64,000 nucleotides of DNA from Macrocystis pyrifera. Its lineage: Eukaryota > Sar > Phaeophyceae > Laminariales > Laminariaceae. The stretch lies in NCBI GenBank assembly GCA_031763025.1, contig JASSKH010000032.1:1-64000 (forward strand), given 5' to 3'. Position numbers and translations under genes: made by a program. The first letter of the stretch is position 1; the number at the start of each line of letters is the position of its first letter. The notes under the pieces were generated by a model. It ran no database searches and was not told the DNA's origin. It worked only from the letters and a program-made list of their open reading frames with translations. Shown here one piece after another: positions 1-13,200 of the stretch.

Positions 1-957
1 ACCCTAATAACTCGACTTCGTCATCGCCGAAAAATATAACTTAATTTTAGTGTGTCCATTCTGAAATTACTTGGTTGTCGGATGGTCAGCACGAAATCAT
101 TTGGTTTTAGTACGGTGAAAAAAAAAACCTGATATTTGTGTTGTTGATTAAAATGCCTCGATTTTATCATGGTCGAAAAAATGACTTGATTTTAGTATGG
201 TCAATCTGATATTACTTGATTTTAGTATGGTCGGAACGAAATGACTTGGTTTTAGTATTGTGAAAAAAACTTGGTATTGGTATAGTCGATAAAAATAACT
301 CGATTTTAGCATGGTCGAAAATAAATGACTTGATTTGTATTGTCAATCTGAAATTACTTGTTTTTAGGACGGTGGGAATAAATTACTTGGTTTTAGTATG
401 CCGAAAAAAAACTTGACATTGGCGTTGTCCATTAAAATAGCTCGATTTTATCATGGTCGAAACAAAATTACTTGATTTTAGTATGGTCATTCTGAAATGA
501 CATGGTTTTAGTATGGTCGGCACGGAATGACTTGGTTTTAGTTTGGTGAAAAAAGAACTTGGTATTAGTATAGTCGATAAAAAAACTCGATTTCAGCATG
601 GTCGAATATGAATGACTTGATTTTAGTATGGTCAATCTGAAATGACTTGTTTTTAGTAGGGAGGGAAGAAATTACTTGGTTTTAGTATGCCGAAAAATAA
701 ACTGGATATTGGTGTTGTCGATAAAAATAACTCGATTTTATCATGGTCGAAAAAAATGACTTGATTTTAGTATGGTCTATCTGAAATTACCTGGTTTTAG
801 TATGGTGGGCACGAAATGACTTGGTGTTAGTATAGTGAAAAAAACTTGGTATTAGTATTGTCGATAAAAATGACTCGATTTTAGCATAGTCGAAAAAAAA
901 TGACTTGATTTTAGTATGATCATTATGAAATTACTTGGTTTTAGTATGACGGGCACG
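1..957. repeat. AT-rich satellite, ~29-bp monomers in ~144-bp higher-order repeat
   Basis: Tandem array built from diverged ~29-bp monomers sharing the core acttg(a/g)ttttagtatggt. Five different monomers recur in fixed order. The monomer that reads gacttgattttagtatggtc recurs at about 181, 324, 467, 611 and 756, giving a period of 143-145 bp. It is the same family as the array at 29.69-33.33 kb. The array continues off the left edge of the window. No coding signal is seen. Confidence 0.9.
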
Positions 958-1293
958 AAGGGTCGGAGTGTGGTCATCAGAGGGGCCTATAGTTGTGCAC
1001 ATCCCCGGGTATCATAAGAGGAACAGACTATTATGGTATGACATATGTGGTCTAGGGGGGGGGCATCCGGGATATCGGGATTCAAGTGTATTTTGAGGAT
1101 TTTTTTGTAGGGTGTAAAGCGGAACTGCTTCTTGTGTGAGACATCGCACACGTGGCGGTCATTTACCTTTCTTCTCGGTTATAATTCACGTCTCTTTCCT
1201 CGAGTCAACTAGGGTGGCTGACTCGTTCGAGCGGTACAGCTAATGCTGTGGCCTCGAGTTTGAGCTAGGTCGTACGGGTCTTACCATAGAAGA
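958..1293. repeat. ~330-bp interspersed element, copy 1, at a satellite junction
   Basis: Non-tandem block between the AT-rich satellite on its left and the ~200-bp satellite on its right. It shares long matches, in the same orientation, with 33328-33656, for example cacatccccgggtatcataag, the 'ggcggtcattt' segment and the 'ctcgagtttgag' to 'accatagaagaag' end. This copy has short complementary termini (ggtcatca at the left, tgatgacc at the right), which the other copy lacks. It could be a solo terminal repeat or a small non-autonomous element. The family is not recognised and no gene is present. Confidence 0.7.
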
Positions 1294-4200
1294 AGTGATG
1301 ACCGAATGAGACTCTTCATCGTGGAAATGGCCGACAAAGCCAAGCCAAATTCTGCCTCTCTCCAGTGGGACCTCCCCGAAAACCCCAATCTACGTTTTGT
1401 TTTGGCGGGAGGGCCACACAAACGTGAGAGGAGGACGCGGCGCTGTCAGCACGCGCTTTTTCTTTCACCACCGGCACGGTGAAAGGTTTTGGCACAGCGG
1501 CAACCAAACCGAGATCCTTTGCCGTGTTTCGGACGAAAAATTCAGCTTAATTCTGCGTCTCTCCAGTGGTACCTCCCCGAAAACCCCAACACATGTTTTT
1601 ATAGCAGCACACGACCAGAAAAATGCCACAGGGTACACACGGAGGGGTCAGCACTTGCGGTATCTTTCACTACTCCTACGGTGGAACGTTGTTGCCGAGC
1701 GTGAACCAAAATTAGACGGTTCTTCGTGGTTTGGGCGACAAAACCAAGCGAATTTTGCGTCTCCAAGGGTACCTCCCAACAACCCGTGTTTTACTGGCGA
1801 GATGGTCACAAGAACGTCAGAGGTGCACGCGAAGGGGCCAGCGCTCGCTTTTTCTTTCACCACCCCCACGGTGGGATATTATTGCCGAGCGAAGCCCAAG
1901 ATGAGACGTTTCATCGTGTTTTGGGCGACAAAACCCGACTAGTTCTGCGTCTGTCTAGTGGTACCTCCCCAAACCTCCAACCCACGTTTTTGTACGCGAA
2001 CGTGGCCATAAAAACGTCAGAGGAGGACGCGAAGCGGACAGCGCTTGCTTTTCTTACACCACTAGCACGGTGGAACGTTCTTGCCGAGCGTGAAACAAAA
2101 TCGACCCTTCGCCGTGATTTGGGCGACGAAACAAAGCTAATTCTGCGTGTCTCCGGTGGTACCTCCCCCCGACACCTCCAACACACGTTTGTACAGGAGC
2201 ACATAGTCAGACAAATGTCAGAGGTGCACGCGGAGGGGTCAGCGCTTGCTTTTTCTTATAACACCGGCACGGTGGAAGGTCCTTACAGAGCGTCAACACC
2301 AACGATGCCCTTCGCCGTGTTTCCGGCGACAAAACCAAGCCTATTCTGCGTCTCTCCAGTGGTCCCTCTCCGAAACCCCAACAGCCGCTTTTACAGGCAG
2401 ACGTGGTCAGAAAAACGACAGAGGAGGACGCGAAGCGAGCAGCTACGCCTTTTTCTTTTTCCACCAGCACGGTTGAGCGTTCTTGCAGAGCGGGAACCAC
2501 AACGAGACTCCTCGCTGTGTTTGGGGCGACGAAACCAAGCTAATTCTACGTCTCTTCAGAAGAACTTCCCCGACAACCCTGAATCACGTTGATAGAGGGC
2601 AACATGGTCATTAAAACGTCTGAGGCGCACGCGGAGCGGTCAGCGCTTGCTTTTTATTTCCCTACGGGCACGGGGAAACGTTCTCGCCGAGCGGGAACTA
2701 AAACGATACCCTTCTTCGCGTTTCGGGCGACAAAAAACAGAAATTTCCGCGTCTCTGGTACCTCCCGGACAAGCACAACCCACGTCTTCATAGGCGGACA
2801 TGGTCAGAAAAACGACAGAGGAGGACACGAAGCGGTCAGCACTTGTTTTTTTTTTATTTTTTCCTTCACCACCGGTACGGTGGAACGTTCTTGCCAAGCG
2901 GGAACCCAAACGATACCCTTCTTCGTGTTTTGGGCGGCAAACCCGAGAATATTCTGCGTCTCTCCAGTGGTACCTCGCCGAAAACGTTGAATCACGTTTT
3001 TATCAAGAGAAAATGTTCAGAAAACATCAGAGGTGCATGCGAAGCGGCTAGCGCTTGCTTTTTTTTTTCCTTCACCACCAGCACGGTGGAACGTTCTCGC
3101 CGATCGTGACCCGAAACGATACCCTTCTTCGCGATTTGGGTGACAAAAACAAGCTATTTCCGGGTTTCTCCGGTGGCACCTCCCGGGCAAACACAACCCA
3201 CGTTTTTAAAGGCGGACATGGTCGGACAAGCGACAGCGGAGGACACGAAGCGGTCAGCACTTGCTTACTCCTTCACCACCAGCACGGTAGAACGTTCTTG
3301 CTGACCGTCAACCACAGCGAGACTCTTGTCGTGTTTTGGGCGACGAAACGAAGTTTGTTCTGTGTCTCTCCGGTGGGGACTCCCCGAAAAAGCCGAATCA
3401 CGTCTTTAGGGGGAACATGGTCATAAAGACGTCAGAAGTGCACGCGAAGCGGTTAGCGCTTGCTTTTTCTTTCACTGCGGACACGGTGGAACGTCCTTGC
3501 CAAGCTTGAGCAAAAACGATACCCTTCGTCGCGTTTTGGGCGACAAAAACAAGCTATTTCCGCGTCTCTCAGTGGTACCTCGCGGACAAACACAACGCAC
3601 GCTTTTTGCAGGAACACATGGTCAGAAAAAGGCTAGAGGTGCACGCGGATGGGTCAGCGCTTGCTCTACCTTATACCACCGGCACGGTGGAAGGTCCTTG
3701 CAGAGCGTTAACCAAAACAAAACACCCTTCGTCGTGGTTTGGGCGCTAAAACCAAGTTAGTTTTGCTTTTCTACAGTGGTCCCTCTCCCAAAGCCCAGCA
3801 ACCGTTTTGATAGGCAGACGTGGTCTGAAAAACGACAGAGGAGGACGCGAAGCGAGAAGCTCTATCTTTTTCTTTTTCCACCGGCGCGGTTGAACGTTCT
3901 GGCAGAGCAGGAACCATAACGAGACTCTTCGTTGTGGTGTGGACGACAAACCCAGTTAATTACGCGTCTCTCCAGCTATACTTCCCCGAAAACCCTGAAT
4001 CACGTTGTATGAGGGGAACATGGTCATTAAAACGTCAGAAGTGCACGCGAAGCGGTCAGCACTTTCTTTTTCTTTCACCACGGGTACGGTGGAACATTCT
4101 TGCCGAGCGTGAACCAAAACGATTTCCTTCGTCGTGGTTTGAGCGACAAAACCAAGCTAATTCTGCTCATCTCCAGTAGTACCTCCCCGAACACCCCAAC

Positions 4201-7200
4201 ACACGTTTTTATAGGCGGCCATGGTCGGAAAAGTGACAGAGTTGGACGCGAACCGACCAGCGACGGCTTGCTCTTTATCCCATGGCACAGGTGAACGTCC
4301 TTGCCGGGCGGGAACAAAACAAGACCCTTCTTCGCGTTTTGGGGGACAAAAAAAAGCTTTTTCCGAGTATATCCAGTGGTACCTCGCGGACGAACACAAC
4401 CCCATGTTTTACAGGCGGACATGGTCAGAAAAACGATGGCAGAGGACACGAAGCGGTCAGCATTTGCTTTTTCTCCCGCCTATGGAACGGTGGAACGTTA
4501 TGGCGGAGCGGGCACCACAACGAGACTCTTCGTCGCGTTTTGGGCGACAAAACCAAGTCTATTGTGCTGGGGCGTCCCGGACAAACACAACCCACGTTTT
4601 TACAGGCGGATACGGTCATAAAAACGGCAGAGGAGGACACGAAGCGAGCAGCTCCGTCTTTTGCTTGTTCCTCTAGCACGTTTGAACGTTCTTGCCGGGC
4701 GGGAACCACAACGAGACTCATGGTCGTGTTTTGGGCGACAAAACCAAGCTAATTCTGCGTCTGTCCAGTGATACCTCCCCGAAACCCCCGAATCACGTCT
4801 TTATAGGGAAACATGGTCATAAAGACGTCAGGGGCGCACGCGGAGTAGTCAGCGCTTGCTTTTTCTTTCACCACGGGCACGGTGGAACGTTCTTGCGGAG
4901 CGGGCACCACAACGAGACCCTTCTTCGCGTTTTGGGCGACTAAACGAAGCTATTTCCGCGTCTCTCCAGTGGTACGTTCCGGACAAACACAAGTCACGTT
5001 TTTGAAGGCGGACATGGTCAGATAAGCGACAGAGGAGGACACGAAGCGGTCGGCACTTGTCTCTTCTCTCGCCTACGGAACGGTAGAACGTTAGTGCTGA
5101 GCAGGAACCGCAACGAGATTCCTATTCGTGTTTTGGGCGAAAAAAACAACATAATTATCCGTCTCTCCAGTGGTTCCTCAGCGAAAACCCAGGATCACGT
5201 TTTTAGAAGGGAACATGGTAATCAAAACGTCAGAGGTGCACGCGAAGCGGTCAGCGCTTGCTTTGGTTTCACCCCGGGCAGGGTAGAACATTCCCGCCGA
5301 GCGTGAACCAAAACGATACCCTTCTTCGCGTTTTGGGCGACAAAAAGAAGCTATTTCAGCGTCTTTCCAGTGATACATCCCGGAGGAACACAACCCACGT
5401 TTTTGTAGGCGGAACATGATCAGACAAAGTACAGCAGAGGACACGAAGCGGTGAAGCGGTTGTTGTTTCTTCCACCAGGGGCACGGTGGAACGTTCTCGC
5501 CGAGCGGAACCACAACGAGACTCTTCGTCGTGTTTTGGGCGACAAAACCAAGTTTATTCTGCATCTCTCCAGTGGTGCCTTCCGGACAAACACAACCCAC
5601 GTTATTTCAGGCGGATATGGTCAGAAAAACAACGGCGGAGGACACGAAGCAGGCAGCTCTCTCTTTTTCTGTTTCCGCCAACACCGTTAAACGTTCTTGC
5701 CAAGCCGGAACCACAGCGAGACTCATGGTCGTGTTTCGAGCGACAAAACCAAGCTAATTCTGCGTCTGTCCAGTGGTACCTCCCGGGAAACCCCGCATCA
5801 CGCGTTTATAAGGGAACATGGTCATAAAAACGTCAGACGTGCACGCAACGCGTTGTCAGCGGTTGATTTTTCTTCTACCACGGGCACGGTTGAACGTTCT
5901 CGCCGATCGTGACCCAAAATGATACCCTTCTACGCGCTTTGGGCGACAAAAACAAGCTATTTCCGGGTCTCTCCAGTGGTACCTCCCGGACAAACACAAC
6001 CCACGTTTTTAAAGGCGGATATGGGCAAAAAAACGACTGCGGAGGACACGAAGCGATCAGCACATGCTTATTCCTTCGTCACCGGCACGGTGGAACGTTA
6101 TTTCTGACCGTCAACCCCAACGAGACTGTTGGTCGTGTTTTAGGCGACTAAACCAAGTTATTTCTGCGTCTCTCCAGCGGTACCTCCCCGAAAACCCCGA
6201 ATCACGTTTTTAGAGAGAAACATGGTCATAAAGACGTCAGAGGTGTATGCGAAGCGGTCAGCGCTTGCTTTTTCTTTCACCACGGGCACGGTGGAACGTT
6301 CTTGCCAAGCTTGAACTAAACCGACACCCTTCGTCGCGTTATGGGCGACTAAAACAAGCTATTTCCGCGTCTCTGCAGTGGCACCTCGCGGACAAACACC
6401 ACGCACGCTTTTTGCAGGAGCATGTGGTCAGAAAAATGTCAGAGGTTAGTGCACGCGGAGGGATCAGCGCTTGTTTTATCTTACTACACCCGGCATGGTG
6501 GAAGGTCCTTGCAGAGCGTCAACCAAAAAACAATACCCCTCGTCGTGTTTTGGGCGCTGAAGCCAAGTTAATTCTGCGTCTCTACAGTGATCCCTCTCCC
6601 AAAGCCCAACAACCGTTTTATAGGCAGACGTGGTCCGAAAAACGACAGAGGAGGACACGAAGCGCGCAGCTCAATATTTTTCTTTTTCCACCCTAACGAT
6701 TGAGTGTTCTGGTCGAGTAGGAACCACAACGAGACTCTTCGTCGTGCTTTGGGCGACAAACCAAGTTAATTTCGCGTCTATCCGAGTATACTCCCCCGAA
6801 CACCCCAACACGCGTTTTTATATACGGCCGTGGTCTGAAAAGTGACAGAGTTGGACGCGAAGCGACCAGTGATGGCTTTCTCTTTATCTCATGGCACGGT
6901 TGAACGTCCTTGCCGAGCGTGAACCAAAACAAGACCTTTCTTCGCGTTTTGGGCGACAAACACAAGCAATTTCCGCGTCTCTCCAGTAGTACCTCCCGGA
7001 CGAACACAACCCACGTTGTTACAGGCGAACATGGTAAACAAAACGACGGCGGAGGACACGAAGCGGTCAGAACTTGGTTTCTCCCTTCACCACCGGCACG
7101 GTTTTCTCTCAACGTTCTTGCTGAGCGGGAACCACATCAAGACCCATGGTCGTGTTTTGGGCGACAAAATCAAGCTAATTATGCGTCTGTCCAGTGGTAC

Positions 7201-10200
7201 CTCCCCGAAAACCCCGATCACGTTTTTAGAGGGGAACATGGTCATTAAAACGTCAGAGGTGCACGCGAAGCGGTCAGCGCTTGCTTTTTCTTTCACCACG
7301 GGCACCGTGCAACGTTCTCGCCGAACGTGACTCAAAATGATACCCTTCTCCGCGTTTTGGGCGAGCAAACCAAATTATTTCCGCGTCTCTCCAGTGGTAT
7401 CTCGCGGACAAACACCACCCACGGTTTTACAGGCGGACATGGTCAGAAAAGTAACAGAGGAGGACACGAAGCGGTTAGCACATGCTTTTTTTTCCTTCAC
7501 CACCGGCATGGTGGAACGTTCTTGCCAAGCGGGAACCAAAACCATACCCTTCGTCGCGGGCGACTGAACCAAGTTAATTCTGCGTCTCTCCAGCGGTACC
7601 TCCCCGAAAACCCCGAATCACGTCTTTAGAGGGGAACATGGTCATAAAGACGTCAGAGGTGCACGCGAAGTGGTCAGCGCTTGCTTTTTCTTTCACCACG
7701 GGCACGGTGGAACGTTCTTGCCAAGCTTGAACAAAAACGATACCCTTCGTCGCGTTTTGGGCGACTAAAACAAGAGTTTTCCGCGTCTCTCCAGTGGCAC
7801 CTCGCGGACAAACACAACTTACGCTTTTTGCAGGAGCACATGGTCAGAAAAATGCCAAAGGTGCACGCGGAGGGATCAGCGCTTGCTTTATCTTATAACA
7901 CCGGCACGGTAGAAGGTCCCTGCAGAGCGTCAACCAAAACAAAATACCCTTCGTCGTGTCTTGGGCGACAAAACCAAGTTAATTCTGCGTCTCTACAGTG
8001 GTACCTGTCCGAAAGCCCAACAACCGTTTTTATAGGCAGACGTGGTCCGAAAAACGACAGAAGAGGACGCGAAGCGAGCAGCTCTAATTTTTTCTTTTTC
8101 CACCAGCACGGTTGAACGTTCTTGCCAAGCATGAACCACAACGAGACTCTTCGTCGTGCTTTGGGCGACGAACCAAGTTAATTACGCGTCTCTCCAGTGG
8201 TACCTCCGCCTAACAACCCGAATCACGTTTTCAGAGGGGAACATGGTCATTAAAACGTCAGAGGTGCACTCGAAGCGGTCAGCGCTTGCTTTTTCTTTCA
8301 CCACGGGCACGGCAGAACGTTTTTGCCGAGCGTGGAAAAAAAGATACGCTTCTTCGCGTTTTGGGCGACAAAAAAAACTATTTCCTCGTATCTCCAGTGG
8401 TCCCTCGCGGACGAACACAACCCACGTTTTACAGGTGGACATGGTCATAAAAACGACAGCGGAGGACACGAAGCGGTCAACACTTGCGTATCCCTTCCCT
8501 ACCAGCACGGTGGAACGTTCTTGTCAAGCGGGAACCAAAACGATACCCTTCGTCGCGTTTTGGGTGACAAAACCAAGCTAATTCTGCGTCTCTCCAGCAG
8601 TACCTCCCCGAAAACCCCGAATCACGTTTTTTAGAGGGAAACATGGTCATAAAGACGTCAGTGGTGCACTCGAAGCGGTCAGCGCTAGCTTTTTCTTTCA
8701 CCACGGGCACGGTGGAACGTTCTTGCCAAGCTTGAACAAAAACGATACCCTTCGTCGCGTTTTGGGCGACAAAAACAAGCTATTTCCGCGTCTCTCCAGT
8801 GGTACCTCGCGGACACACAACTTACGCTTTTTGCAGGAGCATGTGGTCAGAAAAATGTCAGAGGTGCACGCGAAGCGGTCAGCGCTTGCTTTTTCTTTCA
8901 CCACGGGCACGGCAGAACGTTTTTTGCCGAGCGTGGAAAGAAACGATACGCTTCTTCGCGTTTTGGGCGACAAAAAAAAACTATTTCCTCGTATCTCCAG
9001 TGGTACCTCGCGGACGAACACAACTCACGTTTTTACAGGTGGACATGGTCATAAAGACGACAGCGGAGGACACGAAGCGGTCAACACTTGCTTTTTCCTT
9101 CCCGACCAGCACGGTGGAACGTTCTTGCCAAGCGGGAACCAAAACCATACCCTTCGTCGCGTTTTGGGTGACAAAACCAAGTAAATTCTGCGTCTCTCCA
9201 GCAGTACCTCCCCGAAAACCCCGAATCACGTTTTTAGAGGGAAACATGGTCATAAAGACGTCAGAGGTGCACGCGAAGCGGTCAGCGCTTGATTTCTCTT
9301 TCACCACGGGCACGGTGGAACGTTCTTGCCAAGCTTGAACAAAAACGATACCCTTCATCGTGTTTTAGGCGACAAAAAACAGCTATTTCCGCGTCTCTCC
9401 ATTGGTACCTCGCGAACACACAACTTACGCTTTTTGCAGGAGCACATGGTCAGAAAAATGTCATAGGTGCACGCGGAGGGGTTAGCGCTTGCTTTATCTT
9501 ATAACACCGGCACGGTGGAAGGTCCTTGCAGAGCGTCAACCAAACAACAATGCCCCTCGTCGTGGTTTGGGCGACAAAACCAAGTTAATTCTGCGTATCT
9601 CCTGTGGGCCCTCTCCGAAAGCCCAACAACCCTTTTTATAGGCAGACGTGGTCCAAAAAGCGACTGAGGAGAACGCGAAGCGAGCAGCTCTATCTTTTTC
9701 TTTACCACCAACACGGTTGAACGTTCTGGCCGAGCGAGACTCTTCGTCGTGTTTTGGGCGACAGCCAAGTTAATTTCGCGTCTATCCAGTCATACTCCCC
9801 CGAACACCCCAACACGCGTTTTTATAGGCGGCCGTGGTCTGAAAAGCGGCAGAGTTGGACGCGAAGCGACCAGTGATGGTTTTCTCTTTATCCCATGGCA
9901 CAGTTGAACGTCCTTGCCGAGCGGGAACCAAACCAAGACCTTTCTTCGCGTTTTGGGTGACGAAATCAAGAAATTTCCGCGTCTCTCCGGAGGTACCTCC
10001 CGGACAAGCGCAACTCACATTTTTACAGGCGGACACGGCCACAAACGCGAGGGCGGAGGCCACGAAGCGATCAGCTTTTTCTTTTTCCTTCACCACCGGC
10101 ACGGTAGAACGTTCTTGCCGAGCGGGAACCAAAAATCATACCCTTCTTCGTTCTTTTGGTGGCAAACCCGAGAATATTCTGCATCTCTCCAGTGGTACCT

Positions 10201-13200
10201 CCCCGAAAACCAGAAACACGTTTATTGAGAGAAAATGTTCAGAAAAACATCAGAGGTGCATGCGAAGCGGTCAGCATTTGCTTTTTCCTTCCCCACCGGC
10301 ATGGTGGAACGTTCTTGCCTAGCGGGAACCAAAACGATACCCTTCGTCGCGTTTCGGGCGACTGAACCAAGTTAATTCTGCGTCTCTCCAGCGGTACCTC
10401 CCCGAAAAACCCCCGCATCACGTTTTTAGAGGGGAACATGGTCATAAAGACGTCGGAGGTGCACGCGAAGCGGCCAGCGCTGGATTTCTCTTTTCACCAC
10501 GGGCACGATGGAACGTTCTTGCCAAACTTGAACAAAAATAATACCCTTCGTCGCGTTTTGGGCGACAAAACAAGCTATTTCCGCGTCTCTCCAGTGGTGC
10601 CTCCCGGACAAGCACAACCCACGTTTTTTCAGGCGGATACGGTCTGAAAAACCGAAGAGGAGGACGCGAAGCGGGCTGCTCTTGTCTTTTTCATTTTGCA
10701 ACAGGACGGTTGAACGTTCTTGCCCAGCGGGAACCACAACGAGACTCTTCGTCGTGTTTTAGGCGACAAACTCAAGCTAATCCTGCGTCTCTACAGTGGT
10801 ACCTCCCCGAAAACCCCGAATCACGTTTTTTCAAGAGAAAATGTACAGAAAACATCCGAGGTGCATGGGAAGCGGCTATGGCTTGCTTTTTTCCTTCACC
10901 ACCGGCACTGTGGAACTTTCTTGCCGAGCGTGAACCAAAACGATTCCCTTCGTCGTGGTTTGGGGGGACAAAAACAAGCTATTTCCGCGTCTCTGCAGTG
11001 GTACCTCCGGGACAAACACAACCCACATTTTTCCAGGCGGACATGGGCAGAAAACGACAGAGGAGGACAAGAAGCGGTCAGCATTTGCTTTTCTCTCGCC
11101 TACGGGCACGGGTGGAACGTTCTCCCCTAGCGGGAACCGAGACGAAACCTTTCTTCGCGTTTTGGGGGACAGAAAAACGCTATTTCCACGCATCTCCAGT
11201 GGTGCCTCGCGGACGAACACAACCCACGTTTTTACAGGCGGACATGGTCAGAAAAACGACAGCAGGGGACCCGAAGCGGTCAGCAATTGCTTTTTCTCTC
11301 GCCTACGGAACGATGGAACGTTCTTGCCGAGCGGGCACCACAACGAGACTCTTCGTCGTGTTTTGGGCGACAAAGCCAAGTTAGTTCTGCGCCTCTACAG
11401 TGGTGCCTCCCGGACAAGCACAACCCACGTTTTTTCAGGCGGATACGGTCTGAAAAACCGCAGAGGAGGACGCGAAGCGGGCTGCTCTTGTCTTTTTCAT
11501 TTTGCAACAGGACGGTTGAACGTTCTTGCCGAGCGGGAACCACAACGAGACTCTTCGTCGTGTTTTAGGGCGACAAACTCAAGCTGATTCTGCGTCTGTA
11601 CAGTGGTACCTCCCCGAAAACCCCGAATCACGTTTTTTCGAGAAAAAAATGTACAGAAAACGTCCGAGGTGCATGAGAAGCGGCTATCTCTTGCTGTTTC
11701 CTTCACCATCGGCACTGTGGAACATTCTTGCCGAGCGTGAAACAAAACGATTCCCTTCGTCGTGGTTTGGGCGACAGAAACAAGCTATCTCCGCGTCTCT
11801 GCAGTGGTACCTCCCGGGCAAACACAACCCACGTTTGTACAGGCGGACATGGGCAGAAAACGACAGAGGAGGACAAGAAGCGGTCAGCATTTGCTTTTCT
11901 CTCGCCTACGGGCACGGGTGGAAGGTTTTTGCCTAGCGGGAACCGAGCCGAGACCTTTCCTCGCGTTTTGGGGACAAAAAAGAGCTATTTCCGCATATCT
12001 CCAGTGGTGCCTCGCGGACGAACACAACCCACGTTTTACAGGCGGACATAGTCAGAAAAACGACAGCAGAGGTCACGAAGCGGTCAGCATTTGCTTTTTC
12101 TCTCGTCTACGGAACGGCGGAACGTTCCTGCGGGCGGTAACAACAACGAGACTCTTCGTCGTGTTTTGGGCGACAAAACCAAGACAATTCTGCGTCTCTC
12201 CAATGGTGCCTCCCGGACAAGCATGACCCACGTTTTTTTAGTCGGATATTGTCAGAAAAACGGCAGAGGAAGACACGAAGCGGGTTGCTCTGTCTTTCTC
12301 TTTTTGCGCCAGGAAGGTTGAACGTTCTTGCCAATCGAGAATGACAACGAGGCTCACGGTCGTGTTTTGGGCGACAAAACCAAGTTAATTCTGCGCCTCT
12401 CCCGTGGTGCCTCCCGGACAAGCATGACCCACGTTTTTTCAGGCGGATACGGTCTGAAAAACCGAAGAGGAGGACGCGAAGCGGGCTGCTCCGTCTTTTT
12501 CATTTTGCAACAGAACGGTTGAACGTTCTTGCCCAGCGGAACCACAACGAGACTCTTCGTCGTGTTTTAGGCGACAAACTCAAGCTAATCCTGCGTCTCT
12601 ACAGTGGTACCTCCCCGAAAACCCCGAATCACGTTTTTTCAAGAGAAAATGTACAGAAAACGTCCGAGGCGCATGAGAAGCAGCTATCGCTTGCTGTTTC
12701 CTTCACCATCGGCACTGTGGAACATTCTTGCCGAGCGTGAACCAAAACGATTCCCTTCGTCGTGGTTTGGGGGGGGACAAAAACAAGCTATTTCCGCGTC
12801 TCTGCAGTGGTACCTCCGGGACAAACACAACCCACATTTTTCCAGGCGGACATGGGCAGAAAACGACAGAGGAGGACAAGAAGCGGTCAGCATTTGCTTT
12901 TCTCTCGCCTACGGGCACGGGTGGAACGTTCTCCCCTAGCGGGAACCGAGACGAAACCTTTCTTCGCGTTTTGGGGGACAGAAAAACGCTATTTCCGCGC
13001 ATCTCCAGCGGTGCCTCGCGGACGAACACAACCCACGTTTTTACGGGCGGACATGGTCAGAAAAACGACAGCAGGGGACCCGAAGCGGTCAGCAATTGCT
13101 TTTTCTCTCGCCTACGGAACGATGGAACGTTCTTGCCGAGCGGGCACCACAACGAGACTCTTCGTCGTGTTTTGGGCGACAAAACCAAGTTAATTCTGCG

